From assembly GCA_002449305.1 (NCBI GenBank), contig DKDI01000031.1:1-42279 (forward strand): a stretch of DNA of 42,279 bases, read 5' to 3'. How positions within the stretch are numbered: position 1 is the first letter of the stretch; every line of letters starts with the position of its first letter. A program made the translations under genes and the position numbers. The notes under the pieces are model-generated. The model was given only the letters and a program-made list of their open reading frames with translations, was not told the origin of the DNA and made no database searches. This document shows, one piece after another, positions 9,062-17,360 of this stretch. Source of the stretch: Treponema sp. UBA6852 (GTDB lineage Bacteria; Spirochaetota; Spirochaetia; Treponematales; Treponemataceae).

Positions 9062-9106
9062 GCCGATATTCTTTGTATGGAATACCGGCTTTTTGTTTTA
9101 TTTTTG
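9062..9106 (+). terminator. Intrinsic terminator after coaE
   Basis: GCCG (9062-9065), a mismatch, and TATTC (9067-9071) pair with GAATA (9080-9084), a mismatch, and CGGC (9086-9089) around an 8-nt loop. A T-rich tail (TTTTTGTTTTATTTTT) follows directly. It separates polA-coaE from the SPOR gene. Confidence 0.8.
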
Positions 9107-9128
9107 AAAGCTGGCAGGGGATAAAATT

Positions 9129-10067
9129 ATGGAACAGAAAAGAACTATTTGGATTGTACTTGCGGCTGGAATTTTTTTATCAGTTGTGCTTGGTGCCGCT
9201 GTAATTCTTTATGCGTCTGAAGCTAAAAAAAATACAACTGCTCTTTATCAGCGTTCTGCGGGCTCAGTTTGGATGTCTCCAGAAACTGCACAGCAAAAAC
9301 ACGCTGAATCGTTTTCAAATGAAATTGATTTTCCGAGCGAGCCTCCTGCTATAGAAAGCAGTATAAATCCTGCGGAAGTAAATAACTCTTCTGTAACTTC
9401 AAATATTGAAACTCCTGCGGAAGGAAAAACTTCCATTGAAAATTCTGATTCAAAAATTGCGCAGACAGACAATGTTACTGTTATTTCTACAGGCAACACA
9501 AGCGTTTACAATGTTGGAGATTCTTCAACTACAACAATTGACTTGAATGCATTGAAGAACACTGCTTCTGCATCTAGCAATGTTACAGCCCAGAATAAGG
9601 CTGCTGAAACTGCAATTAGAGAAACAAATGCTGTTCACCGCAATGTTGAAAAAACTTCTCCTGTAGTTGAAAAGCAAGTTTCTTCAACAAAAGCTTCTGC
9701 ATCTAGCAATAAAAAATCAGCTTCTTCAAAAAGTTCTTCGCAAGTTTCTTCAGCTCCAAAAAAATCAGCTCAAGTTTCTGCTTCAAAATCTGCTTTGGCA
9801 AAAAAAGTTTCAGACAGATTTTGGGTTCAGGCTGGTTCTTACACGACAACAAAAAATGCTGATGAAGCCAGAGGAATTCTTGAGTCAAATAAAATTCCAT
9901 GCGAAGTGTTCACTTTTACAGATGCAAAAGGCGTTCTTCATTACCGTGTAAGAGTCGGACCTTATACAACAAAAAGTGAAGCTGAATATTGGAAGCAAAG
10001 AATCGATACAATTTCTTTGTTTGCAAAAAACGGAACTTATGTAACAAATACTAGCGCGCCAAAATAA
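9129..10067 (+). CDS. SPOR-domain membrane protein
   Basis: A 312-aa protein with one N-terminal membrane helix (IWIVLAAGIFLSVVLGAAVILYA), a long low-complexity Ser/Ala/Lys/Thr-rich linker (about residues 40-230) and a C-terminal SPOR domain (FWVQAGSYTTTKNADEA ... YRVRVGPYTTKSEAEYW). SPOR domains bind denuded glycan strands, commonly at division sites, so this is probably a periplasmic cell-wall or division protein. AGGGG (9116-9120) lies 8 nt before the ATG. It follows a terminator and is followed after 5 nt by the deacylase gene. The specific partner is not evident. Confidence 0.85.
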   Translation: MEQKRTIWIVLAAGIFLSVVLGAAVILYASEAKKNTTALYQRSAGSVWMSPETAQQKHAESFSNEIDFPSEPPAIESSINPAEVNNSSVTSNIETPAEGKTSIENSDSKIAQTDNVTVISTGNTSVYNVGDSSTTTIDLNALKNTASASSNVTAQNKAAETAIRETNAVHRNVEKTSPVVEKQVSSTKASASSNKKSASSKSSSQVSSAPKKSAQVSASKSALAKKVSDRFWVQAGSYTTTKNADEARGILESNKIPCEVFTFTDAKGVLHYRVRVGPYTTKSEAEYWKQRIDTISLFAKNGTYVTNTSAPK

Positions 10068-10072
10068 CTAAA

Positions 10073-10555
10073 ATGAAAAAAACAAATGCAATGCGCATTT
10101 TGGACAGTTTAAAAATTCCTTATGAAACAAAAGAGTACGACGATGACGGAGAACATTTGCTTCATAAGGGAGCGGCCATGGAACTTTCTGAAAAACTCGG
10201 AATAAATCCTGAATGCGTTTTTAAAACAATAGTCATGCGCACTGATTCAAAAGAGACTGTTGTTTTTTGCCAGAGCGCGGTTTATGAAATCAATTTAAAA
10301 AAAGCCAGAGCAGCTTGTGGCGCAAAAGAAGTTCATCCTGTTAAGCCGGAGGAACTTTTGTCGCTTACAGGATATATCCGTGGCGGATGTTCTCCTATTG
10401 GAATGAAACGAAAATACAGAACTTTTATTGACGAAACTGTTTTGCTTTATGACAAAGTTTATGTGAGCGCAGGAATCCGAGGACTTCAGCTTGCGCTTTC
10501 TCCTTCAGACTTAATAAAAGCCAGTGATGCTCAGACTGTTGATTTGATTCTTTAG
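10073..10555 (+). CDS. ybaK: YbaK/EbsC-type Cys-tRNA(Pro) deacylase
   Basis: A 160-aa trans-editing protein of the YbaK/ProX fold, expected to hydrolyse mischarged tRNA(Pro). Matching blocks are NAMRILDSLKIPYE near the N-terminus, GINPECVFKTIVMR (the conserved Lys lies in FKT), and GGCSPIGMKRKYRTFIDE followed by VYVSAGIRGLQLALSPSDL. The length is normal for the family. It begins 5 nt after the SPOR gene and has no obvious Shine-Dalgarno, so coupling to the upstream gene is likely. It is the last gene before the rnf promoter. Confidence 0.88.
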   Translation: MKKTNAMRILDSLKIPYETKEYDDDGEHLLHKGAAMELSEKLGINPECVFKTIVMRTDSKETVVFCQSAVYEINLKKARAACGAKEVHPVKPEELLSLTGYIRGGCSPIGMKRKYRTFIDETVLLYDKVYVSAGIRGLQLALSPSDLIKASDAQTVDLIL

Positions 10556-10618
10556 CTAAAATTTTTGCTGTATAGATTTTCAGCGGATTTCAAAATTGGA
10601 ATTCGTTGTTTGAAATTA

Positions 10619-10657
10619 TCGACTTTTTGCGATTTCTATAGTAAAATTGTTTCCATG
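10619..10657 (+). promoter_or_regulatory. rnf operon promoter abutting the start codon
   Basis: TCGACT (10619-10624), 17 bp, then TAAAAT (10642-10647). The ATG at 10655 is 7 nt beyond the -10 and has no Shine-Dalgarno, so the transcript should have essentially no leader. Confidence 0.55.
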
Positions 10658-12004
10658 AAAACACACACTTTTAAAGGCGGAATCTTTCCGTTGGAAATGA
10701 AGGAGCTTACAAATAAATGTCCGATAAAAGAGGCGTTTCCTTCTTCTAAAACGGTTACGATTCCAATCACCATGGGCGGCGCTCCAAACACTCCGCTCGT
10801 AAAAGTTGGAGATTCTGTTGCAAAAGGACAGAAAATTGCTTCGGGTGAAAAATTCATGTCAGTGCCCGTTCATTCTTCTATTTCAGGAAAAGTAAAGAAG
10901 ATTCAGAATTTTACTGTTACTGGCGGAATGACTGCGCCTTGCATTGTTATCGAGGCTGACGGTTCGGATAATGTTGAATTTATGGATCCGCTAGATCCGT
11001 TTACATGCGGAAAAGAAAAAGTTCTTGAGCGGATAAAAGAAGCCGGAATTGTAGGAATGGGCGGCGCGTCTTTTCCTGCGCACGTAAAACTAAATCCTCC
11101 GGAAGACAAAGAAATTGATTATGTTTTGGTCAACGCTGCAGAATGCGAGCCTTATCTTACTTGCGATGAGCGGACGATGATTGAAACTCCGGAAAAACTT
11201 ATAGATGGACTTGCGATAATTTTGAATCTTGTTGGCGCGGCGGGAATAATTGCGCTTGAAGACAACAAGGCTTACATAAAACCTTCCCTTGAAAAAATTA
11301 TAGTTGAAAAAGGCTACGCTGACGATATTTGTGTTATGCTTGTCAAAACGAAATATCCGCAGGGTTCTGAAAAATTTATAGTTTCTTCTTGCCTTGGCGT
11401 TGAAATTCCTTCTGGAAAACTCCCTGCCGATGCTGGCGTGATTATTTCAAATGTTGGAACTGTCTGCGCGATAAGCGATGCTTTCAGGCTTGGAAAACCT
11501 TTGATTGAACGCAGCCTTACAATTTCCGGCGGCGCAGTAGAAAATCCATGCAACTTAAAAGTTCCAGTTGGAACAGTGATTTCAGATTTGTCTCCTGAAT
11601 ATTTTTCTTTAAAAGAAAATTCGGCTGTAAAAATTATTTCCGGCGGTCCGATGATGGGCTTTGCTATGCCTGATATGAATTTTCCAGTTGCAAAAGGAAC
11701 AAGCGGAATTACTTTCCTCACAAAAGATGAAACTTATCTTGTTGATGAAGAGCAGTGCATTGGATGCGGAATGTGTGTGTCTGTCTGCGCAATGCATTTA
11801 AGCCCGGTTCTTATGGTTCGTGAACTTAAGGCTGAAAATATTTCAAATGCTAAAAAACTTGGCCTTATGGACTGCATTGAATGCGGATGTTGCGCTTATG
11901 CTTGTCCTGCAAATGTCAGACTTGTTCAGCGTTTCAGAATTGGAAAGTCCATTGTAAGAGAACAGATTGCGGCGGCAAAAGCAAAGGAGGCTGTAAAAAA
12001 ATGA
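10655..12004 (+). CDS. rnfC: Rnf complex subunit C
   Basis: RnfC is the NADH/FMN-binding peripheral subunit of the ferredoxin:NAD+ oxidoreductase. The start MKTHTFKGGIFPLEMKELT matches the family's opening, so I use the ATG at 10655 (449 aa) rather than the longer frame from 10565. GIVGMGGASFPAHVKL is the nucleotide/flavin-binding block. Two ferredoxin-type clusters near the C-terminus are CIGCGMCVSVCAMHLSP and CIECGCCAYACP. Its stop overlaps the rnfD start as ATGA. It heads a run of ten tightly packed genes in order C-D-G-E-A-B, the arrangement common in anaerobes. Confidence 0.95.
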   Translation: MKTHTFKGGIFPLEMKELTNKCPIKEAFPSSKTVTIPITMGGAPNTPLVKVGDSVAKGQKIASGEKFMSVPVHSSISGKVKKIQNFTVTGGMTAPCIVIEADGSDNVEFMDPLDPFTCGKEKVLERIKEAGIVGMGGASFPAHVKLNPPEDKEIDYVLVNAAECEPYLTCDERTMIETPEKLIDGLAIILNLVGAAGIIALEDNKAYIKPSLEKIIVEKGYADDICVMLVKTKYPQGSEKFIVSSCLGVEIPSGKLPADAGVIISNVGTVCAISDAFRLGKPLIERSLTISGGAVENPCNLKVPVGTVISDLSPEYFSLKENSAVKIISGGPMMGFAMPDMNFPVAKGTSGITFLTKDETYLVDEEQCIGCGMCVSVCAMHLSPVLMVRELKAENISNAKKLGLMDCIECGCCAYACPANVRLVQRFRIGKSIVREQIAAAKAKEAVKK

Positions 12005-13032
12005 ACTCTGAAAATAAAATGTTTCTTTCTTCTAGTCCGCATTTCACAGCCGGACTTTCAACTCAAAAAATAATGCTTGCGGTTTTGATTTCGCTGCTTC
12101 CTGAATGTGTTTATGGCGTTATTGTTTTTGGACTTCCTGCTTTGGCGACAATTCTTGTTTCTGTTGCTTCTTGTTTTGTTTTTGAATTTTTGTTTCAGAA
12201 AATTACACGTCAAAAAATTGTTGTTTCAAATTTGTCTTGCTGCGTAACGGGAGTTTTGCTTGCTCTTGTAATTCCGTCTACAACGCCTTTGTGGATGACA
12301 GTTCTTGGCGCGTTGGTTGCCATTGTTATTGCGAAAGGACTTTTTGGAGGAATCGGAAGCAACGTTTTTAACCCGGCTCTTACTGGACGAGCTTTTATGT
12401 TCATAAGTTTTCCAGTTGCTTTGGGTGCGTCTTGGTTTAATCCGGCAACAGATGCAATTTCAAGCGCGACAATTTTGAGTCAAGTTAAGGCTGGTTCATT
12501 CGTTGCAGACAGTTCTGTTTATCTTCAATACTTTTTTGGAAACCGGGCTGGCTGTATTGGCGAAACTTCAATTCTTTTGATTTTGCTTTCATTTGCTTTC
12601 CTTGCTTTTACAAAAATAATCGACTGGAGAGCTCCTGTTGCTATGATTGGAACTGTTGCTGTCTGCACATTTGTTTCCGGAGGAGATGTTCTTTTTGCGC
12701 TTTTGAGTGGAGGACTTTTGTTCGGAGCGACTTTTATGGTTACGGATTATTCAACTGCTCCTGTTACAAAAAAAGGCCGGCTTGTATTTGGCTTTGGCTG
12801 CGGACTTATAACTTTCTTGATAAGAAAATTTGGTGGATACCCAGAAGGTGTAATGTTTAGCATTTTGATTATGAATGCTGTTGCGCCTTTCTTGAATAAT
12901 CTTTCTGCAAGAAAATATGGCTACGGAAAAAAGGGAAACAGAAAGTCTGCTCCAAAAAAAATAATACAGGACTTTGATATTTCAAATGCAGTTCCTTTAG
13001 AACAGAAAAAAAACGCGGAGGCTGAAAAATGA
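12001..13032 (+). CDS. rnfD: Rnf complex subunit D
   Basis: A 343-aa multi-helix membrane subunit. The opening SSPHFTAGLSTQKIMLAVLISLLPE and the block FGGIGSNVFNPALTGRAFM are characteristic of RnfD/NqrB. The covalent FMN site is expected at the Thr of SSAT (ATDAISSATIL); many relatives read SGAT, so the second residue is a modest deviation. The start is the ATG at 12001 overlapping the rnfC stop; the frame extends further upstream inside rnfC but that part is not homologous. The stop overlaps rnfG by ATGA. Confidence 0.94.
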   Translation: MNSENKMFLSSSPHFTAGLSTQKIMLAVLISLLPECVYGVIVFGLPALATILVSVASCFVFEFLFQKITRQKIVVSNLSCCVTGVLLALVIPSTTPLWMTVLGALVAIVIAKGLFGGIGSNVFNPALTGRAFMFISFPVALGASWFNPATDAISSATILSQVKAGSFVADSSVYLQYFFGNRAGCIGETSILLILLSFAFLAFTKIIDWRAPVAMIGTVAVCTFVSGGDVLFALLSGGLLFGATFMVTDYSTAPVTKKGRLVFGFGCGLITFLIRKFGGYPEGVMFSILIMNAVAPFLNNLSARKYGYGKKGNRKSAPKKIIQDFDISNAVPLEQKKNAEAEK

Positions 13033-13631
13033 GCCAGAAAAATTCAGTCTTGGAAATGCTTGGACTTGGAATTGTCCTTGCGGTTTATGCAATGGCGGCT
13101 TGCACAGTTCTTGCCATTGTAAATAATTTTACTTACGGGCGGATTGCGCAGAATAAACTTAACAAAGCGAATGCCGCAATGAAAGCTGTTGTAAAAGATG
13201 CTGATTCTTTTGAAGCCGTTGATTCATTTCCTCCAGCTTCAAATTCTTCTATTACAATACAAAATATTTTTATTGCAAAACAAGGTGAAAATGTAATTGG
13301 CGGAGTTGCCCAAGTTACAGGTCCGACTTATGACAAAGGCACAATCATGGTTGGAATGAAATCCGACGGAACTGTTACAGGCTTGCAGTTTTTGGAACTT
13401 ACGGATTCTCCTGGATTCGGCTTAAAGGCAAATGATTCGACTTTTACGCTTGCAAACGGAAAAACATTTTATGGACAATTTGAAGGAAAAAATGCTAAAG
13501 ACGGATTTGTTGCCGGTCAGACTTTTGATTCTATTTCTGGAGCAACAATAACTAGCGTTGGCATTGGCAATCTTATTTCCGCAGGAACAGAATGTCTTTT
13601 GAAAGTTCTTGATGGTCAGGAGTTTAATTAA
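13029..13631 (+). CDS. rnfG: Rnf complex subunit G
   Basis: A 200-aa subunit with one N-terminal helix (LGLGIVLAVYAMAACTVLAIV) and an extracytoplasmic FMN-binding domain. The covalent FMN motif SGATITS is present (DSISGATITSVGIGN, about residues 170-180), preceded by DSPGFGLKA, also typical. It overlaps rnfD by ATGA. It works with RnfD in electron transfer across the membrane complex. Confidence 0.94.
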   Translation: MSQKNSVLEMLGLGIVLAVYAMAACTVLAIVNNFTYGRIAQNKLNKANAAMKAVVKDADSFEAVDSFPPASNSSITIQNIFIAKQGENVIGGVAQVTGPTYDKGTIMVGMKSDGTVTGLQFLELTDSPGFGLKANDSTFTLANGKTFYGQFEGKNAKDGFVAGQTFDSISGATITSVGIGNLISAGTECLLKVLDGQEFN

Positions 13632-13632
13632 T

Positions 13633-14250
13633 ATGAACAAGCAGCTTCAAATTTTTACAAACGGTTTCTTAAAGGAAAATCCGCTTTTGGTTTTAAATAT
13701 TGGCTTGTGTTCTTCTCTTGGAGTTACAACAAGTATTTTTAACGGACTTGGCATGGGAATGAGCATGACGTTTGTTCTTCTTATGAGCGAACTTGTAATC
13801 AGCATTTTTAGAAAATGTATTCCTAACGCAATCCGCCTTCCAATTTTTATAATTATTATTGCGGCGTTTACAACTATTGTTCAGTTTGTGCTTCAAGCTT
13901 ATGTTGAATCTTTGTACGATGCGCTGGGAGTTTTTCTTCCGCTGATTGTTGTAAACTGCATTATCATGGGACGCGTTGAATCTTTTGCTTCAAAGAACAA
14001 TGTCGGAAATTCTATTCTTGATGCGCTCGGAATGGGAATTGGCTATACTTGTGTTCTTGTTGTGATTTCTCTTGTGCGTGAATTTTTTGGCGGCGGAACT
14101 TTGATGGCTGGAACTTCTGTAAAACTTGAGCTTATTCCTGAAGCATACAGAATTGGAATTTTAAACAGTGCGCCTGGCGGCTTCATTGTTTTTGGACTTC
14201 TTGGAGCGGCAGTTCAGGCTTTAAAAAATAGAAAGGAGGCTGCAAAATGA
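13633..14250 (+). CDS. rnfE: Rnf complex subunit E
   Basis: A 205-aa integral membrane subunit with six predicted helices. The block FTNGFLKENPLLVLNIGLCSSLGVTTS is the RnfE signature. I start at the ATG at 13633, with AGGAG (13618-13622) about 10 nt upstream at the end of rnfG; the longer frame from 13609 would overlap rnfG and adds non-homologous residues. RnfE pairs with RnfA, a paralogue in opposite topology, and together they form the membrane core. It overlaps rnfA by ATGA. Confidence 0.93.
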   Translation: MNKQLQIFTNGFLKENPLLVLNIGLCSSLGVTTSIFNGLGMGMSMTFVLLMSELVISIFRKCIPNAIRLPIFIIIIAAFTTIVQFVLQAYVESLYDALGVFLPLIVVNCIIMGRVESFASKNNVGNSILDALGMGIGYTCVLVVISLVREFFGGGTLMAGTSVKLELIPEAYRIGILNSAPGGFIVFGLLGAAVQALKNRKEAAK

Positions 14251-14825
14251 CTGATATGATTCAGCTTTTTATAAAGTCAGCAATTGTTGACAACGTTGTT
14301 TTTATTCAGTATTTGGCAATCTGCCCTTTTATCGGAATGACTGCTGAAACTGGCAAGGCTTCTGGAATGGGACTTGCTACGACTTTTGTTATTATTCTTG
14401 CAACTGTTGTTACTTGGCCTTTGTATAAATTTGTGATGATTCCGCTTGGACTGGAATTTTTGCAAACGTTGTTTTTTATTCTTGTAATTGCTTCTCTTGT
14501 TCAGCTTGTTGAATTTTATCTGAAAAAATCCGCGCCTGGACTTTATTCTTCAATGGGCGTTTATCTTGCGCTGATTACAACAAACTGTGCGGTTCTTGGT
14601 GTTACAATAAACTGCATAAGCAAAGACTACAATTATTTACAGAGCATTGTTTATGCTTTTGGAACAGCCTGCGGATTTCTTTTGAGCATGGTGGTTATGT
14701 CGGGGGTAAGAAGCAGAATTAAAATTGCAAAAATTCCTGAAGCTTTCAAAGGGACTCCAATTCTTTATGTTGCTGCCGGACTTTTGAGTCTTGCGTTTTT
14801 AGGCTTTAAAGGTCTTATAAAATAA
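14247..14825 (+). CDS. rnfA: Rnf complex subunit A
   Basis: A 192-aa membrane subunit with about six helices. FIKSAIVDNVVFIQYLAICPFIGMT is the RnfA/NqrE opening, and YSSMGVYLALITTNCAVLGVTI carries the conserved TTNCAVLG block whose Cys takes part in the intramembrane iron centre. It starts on the last four bases of rnfE and is followed after 17 nt by rnfB. Confidence 0.94.
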   Translation: MTDMIQLFIKSAIVDNVVFIQYLAICPFIGMTAETGKASGMGLATTFVIILATVVTWPLYKFVMIPLGLEFLQTLFFILVIASLVQLVEFYLKKSAPGLYSSMGVYLALITTNCAVLGVTINCISKDYNYLQSIVYAFGTACGFLLSMVVMSGVRSRIKIAKIPEAFKGTPILYVAAGLLSLAFLGFKGLIK

Positions 14826-14842
14826 TTCAGTGGAGGAACTTT

Positions 14843-15664
14843 ATGAATACGATTATTTTAACAGTTGTTATTGCTCTGCTGATTGGTTTTATTCTTGGCA
14901 CGCTTCTAGGGCTTTTTAAAAAAATATTTTCAGTTGAAGTTGATCCAAAAGTTTCCCAGGCAAGAGAAGCTCTTCCCGGCGCTAACTGCGGAGGCTGCGG
15001 ATATGCTGGCTGCGATTCGTTTGCTGTTGCTGTTGTAAAAGGCGAAGCTCCTGCAAATGGATGTGTTGCAGGCGGACCGTCTGTTTCAGCGGCATTAAAT
15101 AAAATTTTAGGCTTGTCAGGAGATGAATCTGATTCTGCAAAAAAGGCTGCTGTTCTTGCTTGCCATGGAACAAATGAATGCGCTGGAACAAAAGGAATTT
15201 ACAATGGCGTTCAAACTTGCAAAGCCGCCCAGCTTTCTATAAATGGAACAAAGTTGTGTGCTTTTGGATGCATTGGCCTTGGAGACTGCGTTTCTTCTTG
15301 TCCGTTTGGCGCATTGTCAATGGGAAATGACGGGCTTCCTCATGTTGATTATTCAAAATGTGTTGGTTGCGGAAAATGTGCAAAGGCTTGTCCTAAAAAA
15401 CTTTTCAGCATTACAAATATCGAAGTAAAAGGTCCTGTTGCGCTTTGTTCTTGTCATAACGACAATAAGCCTCAGATTAGAAAAGACTGTTCTGCCGGAT
15501 GCTTTAAATGCGGAATCTGCGCAAAAAAATGTCCTGAGCAGTGCATTGATCTTTCCTCTGGAATTCCTGCGATTGATTATTCAAAATGTACAAGTTGTGG
15601 AACCTGCGTTTCCTCTTGCCCTGATAAAGTTTTGAAATTCATGCAGGAACTTACTGCTGTATAA
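14843..15664 (+). CDS. rnfB: Rnf complex subunit B (ferredoxin-accepting)
   Basis: A 273-aa iron-sulfur subunit with an N-terminal membrane helix (TIILTVVIALLIGFILGTLLGLF). A Cys cluster region follows (GANCGGCGYAGCDSF ... NGC), then ferredoxin-like motifs CIGLGDCVSSCP, CVGCGKCAKACP, CFKCGICAKKCP and CTSCGTCVSSCP. It is the entry point for electrons from reduced ferredoxin. GGAGG (14832-14836) lies 6 nt before the ATG. It ends the rnf set; the next gene, with its own strong ribosome site, is the 54-aa gene. Confidence 0.94.
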   Translation: MNTIILTVVIALLIGFILGTLLGLFKKIFSVEVDPKVSQAREALPGANCGGCGYAGCDSFAVAVVKGEAPANGCVAGGPSVSAALNKILGLSGDESDSAKKAAVLACHGTNECAGTKGIYNGVQTCKAAQLSINGTKLCAFGCIGLGDCVSSCPFGALSMGNDGLPHVDYSKCVGCGKCAKACPKKLFSITNIEVKGPVALCSCHNDNKPQIRKDCSAGCFKCGICAKKCPEQCIDLSSGIPAIDYSKCTSCGTCVSSCPDKVLKFMQELTAV

Positions 15665-15691
15665 AATTTGTTTTATAGATAGGAGGTTTCT

Positions 15692-15856
15692 ATGACAAAT
15701 GTTCAGGTAATAAAAGAACTGACAAATTTAAAAACTTATTGTTCTGCAACTTCTTTGGATGTAGTTGAGTATGCAATAAAAGTTTTTCAGAAACTTGAAA
15801 ACTGCGGAATTTCAGAACCGCTTGAAACTGAATTTAAGAAAGAGGAAGAAAAATGA
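15692..15856 (+). CDS. 54-aa protein between rnfB and the antiporter gene
   Basis: A short frame beginning MTNVQVIKELTNLKTYCSAT and ending EFKKEEEK. It has a strong Shine-Dalgarno (AGGAGG, 15681-15686) 5 nt before the ATG, and its stop overlaps the antiporter start as ATGA, the same coupling used throughout this operon. It is soluble, mostly helical in appearance, with two Cys and an acidic/basic C-terminal tail. I do not recognise a family. The context suggests a small regulator or accessory subunit for the antiporter, but that is inference. Confidence 0.75.
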   Translation: MTNVQVIKELTNLKTYCSATSLDVVEYAIKVFQKLENCGISEPLETEFKKEEEK

Positions 15857-17346
15857 TAGGAACATTTTGGTCTTTAGTTCCGCCAGTCGTGGCAATTTGT
15901 CTGGCGCTTATAACAAAGGAAGTTTATTCTTCTTTATTCATCGGAATTTTAATTGGCGGTCTTTTTTATTCAGGATTCAGTTTTGCAGGAACAATAAATC
16001 ACGTTTTTAAAGACGGATTCGTAGGTTCTCTGTCTGATTCTTATAATGTTGGAATTTTGATTTTCCTTGTTATTCTTGGAATAATGGTTGCGCTTATGAA
16101 CAAGGCAGGCGGTTCTGCTGCTTTTGGTGAATGGGCAAAAAAACGCATAAAGTCAAAAAAGAATGCGCAGATTGCAACTATTTTTCTTGGGATAATTGTT
16201 TTCATTGACGACTATTTTAACTGCCTCACAGTTGGAAGCGTAATGCGCCCGATTACAGATAGATACAAAGTTTCAAAAGAAAAACTTGCTTATCTTATTG
16301 ATTCAACTGCGGCTCCGGTTTGTATTATTGCGCCTATCAGTTCTTGGGCTGCGGCAGTAACAGGATTTGTTGAAGGCGAGGACGGATTTCAGCTTTTTAT
16401 AAAAGCGATTCCTTATAATTTTTACGCGCTTCTTACAATCTTTGCTCTTTTTGCAATTGTTATTTCCGGAGTTGACTTTGGTCCTATGAAAGGTTTTGAA
16501 GCTGCGGTATCTTCATCTTCTTCTGATGAACTTGAAGAGAAAAAACTTCCGGCTGCAAAAGGAAAAGTTTTGGATCTTGTGTTCCCGATTATTTCGCTTA
16601 TCGTTTTCTGTGTAATCGGAATGATTTATACCGGCGGATTTTTTGCTTCAGGCGAAGATCACCGCGGATTTGTTGCGGCTTTTTCTGGCTGCGATGCTTC
16701 CGTTGGACTTATGTACGGTTCTTTTGGCGCGCTGATTTTGACTTTGATTGTTTTTGTTTTGCGCCGCGTTTTGAGCTTTAAAGACTGTATGTCTTGTATT
16801 CCAGACGGATTTAAAGCCATGGTTCCTGCCATTTTGATTTTGACACTTGCCTGGACTTTGAAATCCATGACAGATAGTCTTGGCTCAAAAGAATTTGTTT
16901 CATCATTTGTTCAAACTTATGCTTCTGGAATGCTGAATTTCCTTCCTGCAATTATATTTGTAATCGGAGCTTTTCTTGCCTTTGCAACTGGAACTTCCTG
17001 GGGAACATTTGGAATTCTTATTCCGATTGTAGTCGCTGTTTTCAATGGAAGTGATTACAATCTTATGATTATTTCAATTTCAGCGTGCATGGCAGGAGCT
17101 GTTTGCGGTGATCACTGCTCTCCAATTTCTGATACAACTATAATGGCAAGTGCTGGTGCGGAATGTGTTCACGTGAACCATGTTAATTCTCAGCTTCCTT
17201 ACGCGCTTTCTGTTGCAAGTGTTTCTTTTGTCTGCTATTTGATTGCCGGACTTGTAAAAAATCCGATTCTTCCTATTTTGTTCGGAATGGCAGTAATTGC
17301 TGGATTTTTGTTTTTTCTTAGAAAACATAAGAAAGCAGAAGCTTAA
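15853..17346 (+). CDS. NhaC-family Na+/H+ antiporter
   Basis: A 497-aa membrane protein with about eleven hydrophobic segments. The blocks FIDDYFNCLTVGSVMRPITDRYKVSKEKLAYLIDSTAAPVCIIAPISSWAAAV and FATGTSWGTFGILIPI, and the C-terminal MAGAVCGDHCSPISDTTIMASAGA, are hallmark sequences of NhaC-type antiporters (PF03553). It is coupled to the 54-aa gene upstream. Next to Rnf it probably interconverts sodium and proton gradients. Symbol left blank because subfamily and ion specificity cannot be settled by eye. Confidence 0.9.
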   Translation: MIGTFWSLVPPVVAICLALITKEVYSSLFIGILIGGLFYSGFSFAGTINHVFKDGFVGSLSDSYNVGILIFLVILGIMVALMNKAGGSAAFGEWAKKRIKSKKNAQIATIFLGIIVFIDDYFNCLTVGSVMRPITDRYKVSKEKLAYLIDSTAAPVCIIAPISSWAAAVTGFVEGEDGFQLFIKAIPYNFYALLTIFALFAIVISGVDFGPMKGFEAAVSSSSSDELEEKKLPAAKGKVLDLVFPIISLIVFCVIGMIYTGGFFASGEDHRGFVAAFSGCDASVGLMYGSFGALILTLIVFVLRRVLSFKDCMSCIPDGFKAMVPAILILTLAWTLKSMTDSLGSKEFVSSFVQTYASGMLNFLPAIIFVIGAFLAFATGTSWGTFGILIPIVVAVFNGSDYNLMIISISACMAGAVCGDHCSPISDTTIMASAGAECVHVNHVNSQLPYALSVASVSFVCYLIAGLVKNPILPILFGMAVIAGFLFFLRKHKKAEA

Positions 17347-17360
17347 TCTCAGGAGTAAAA

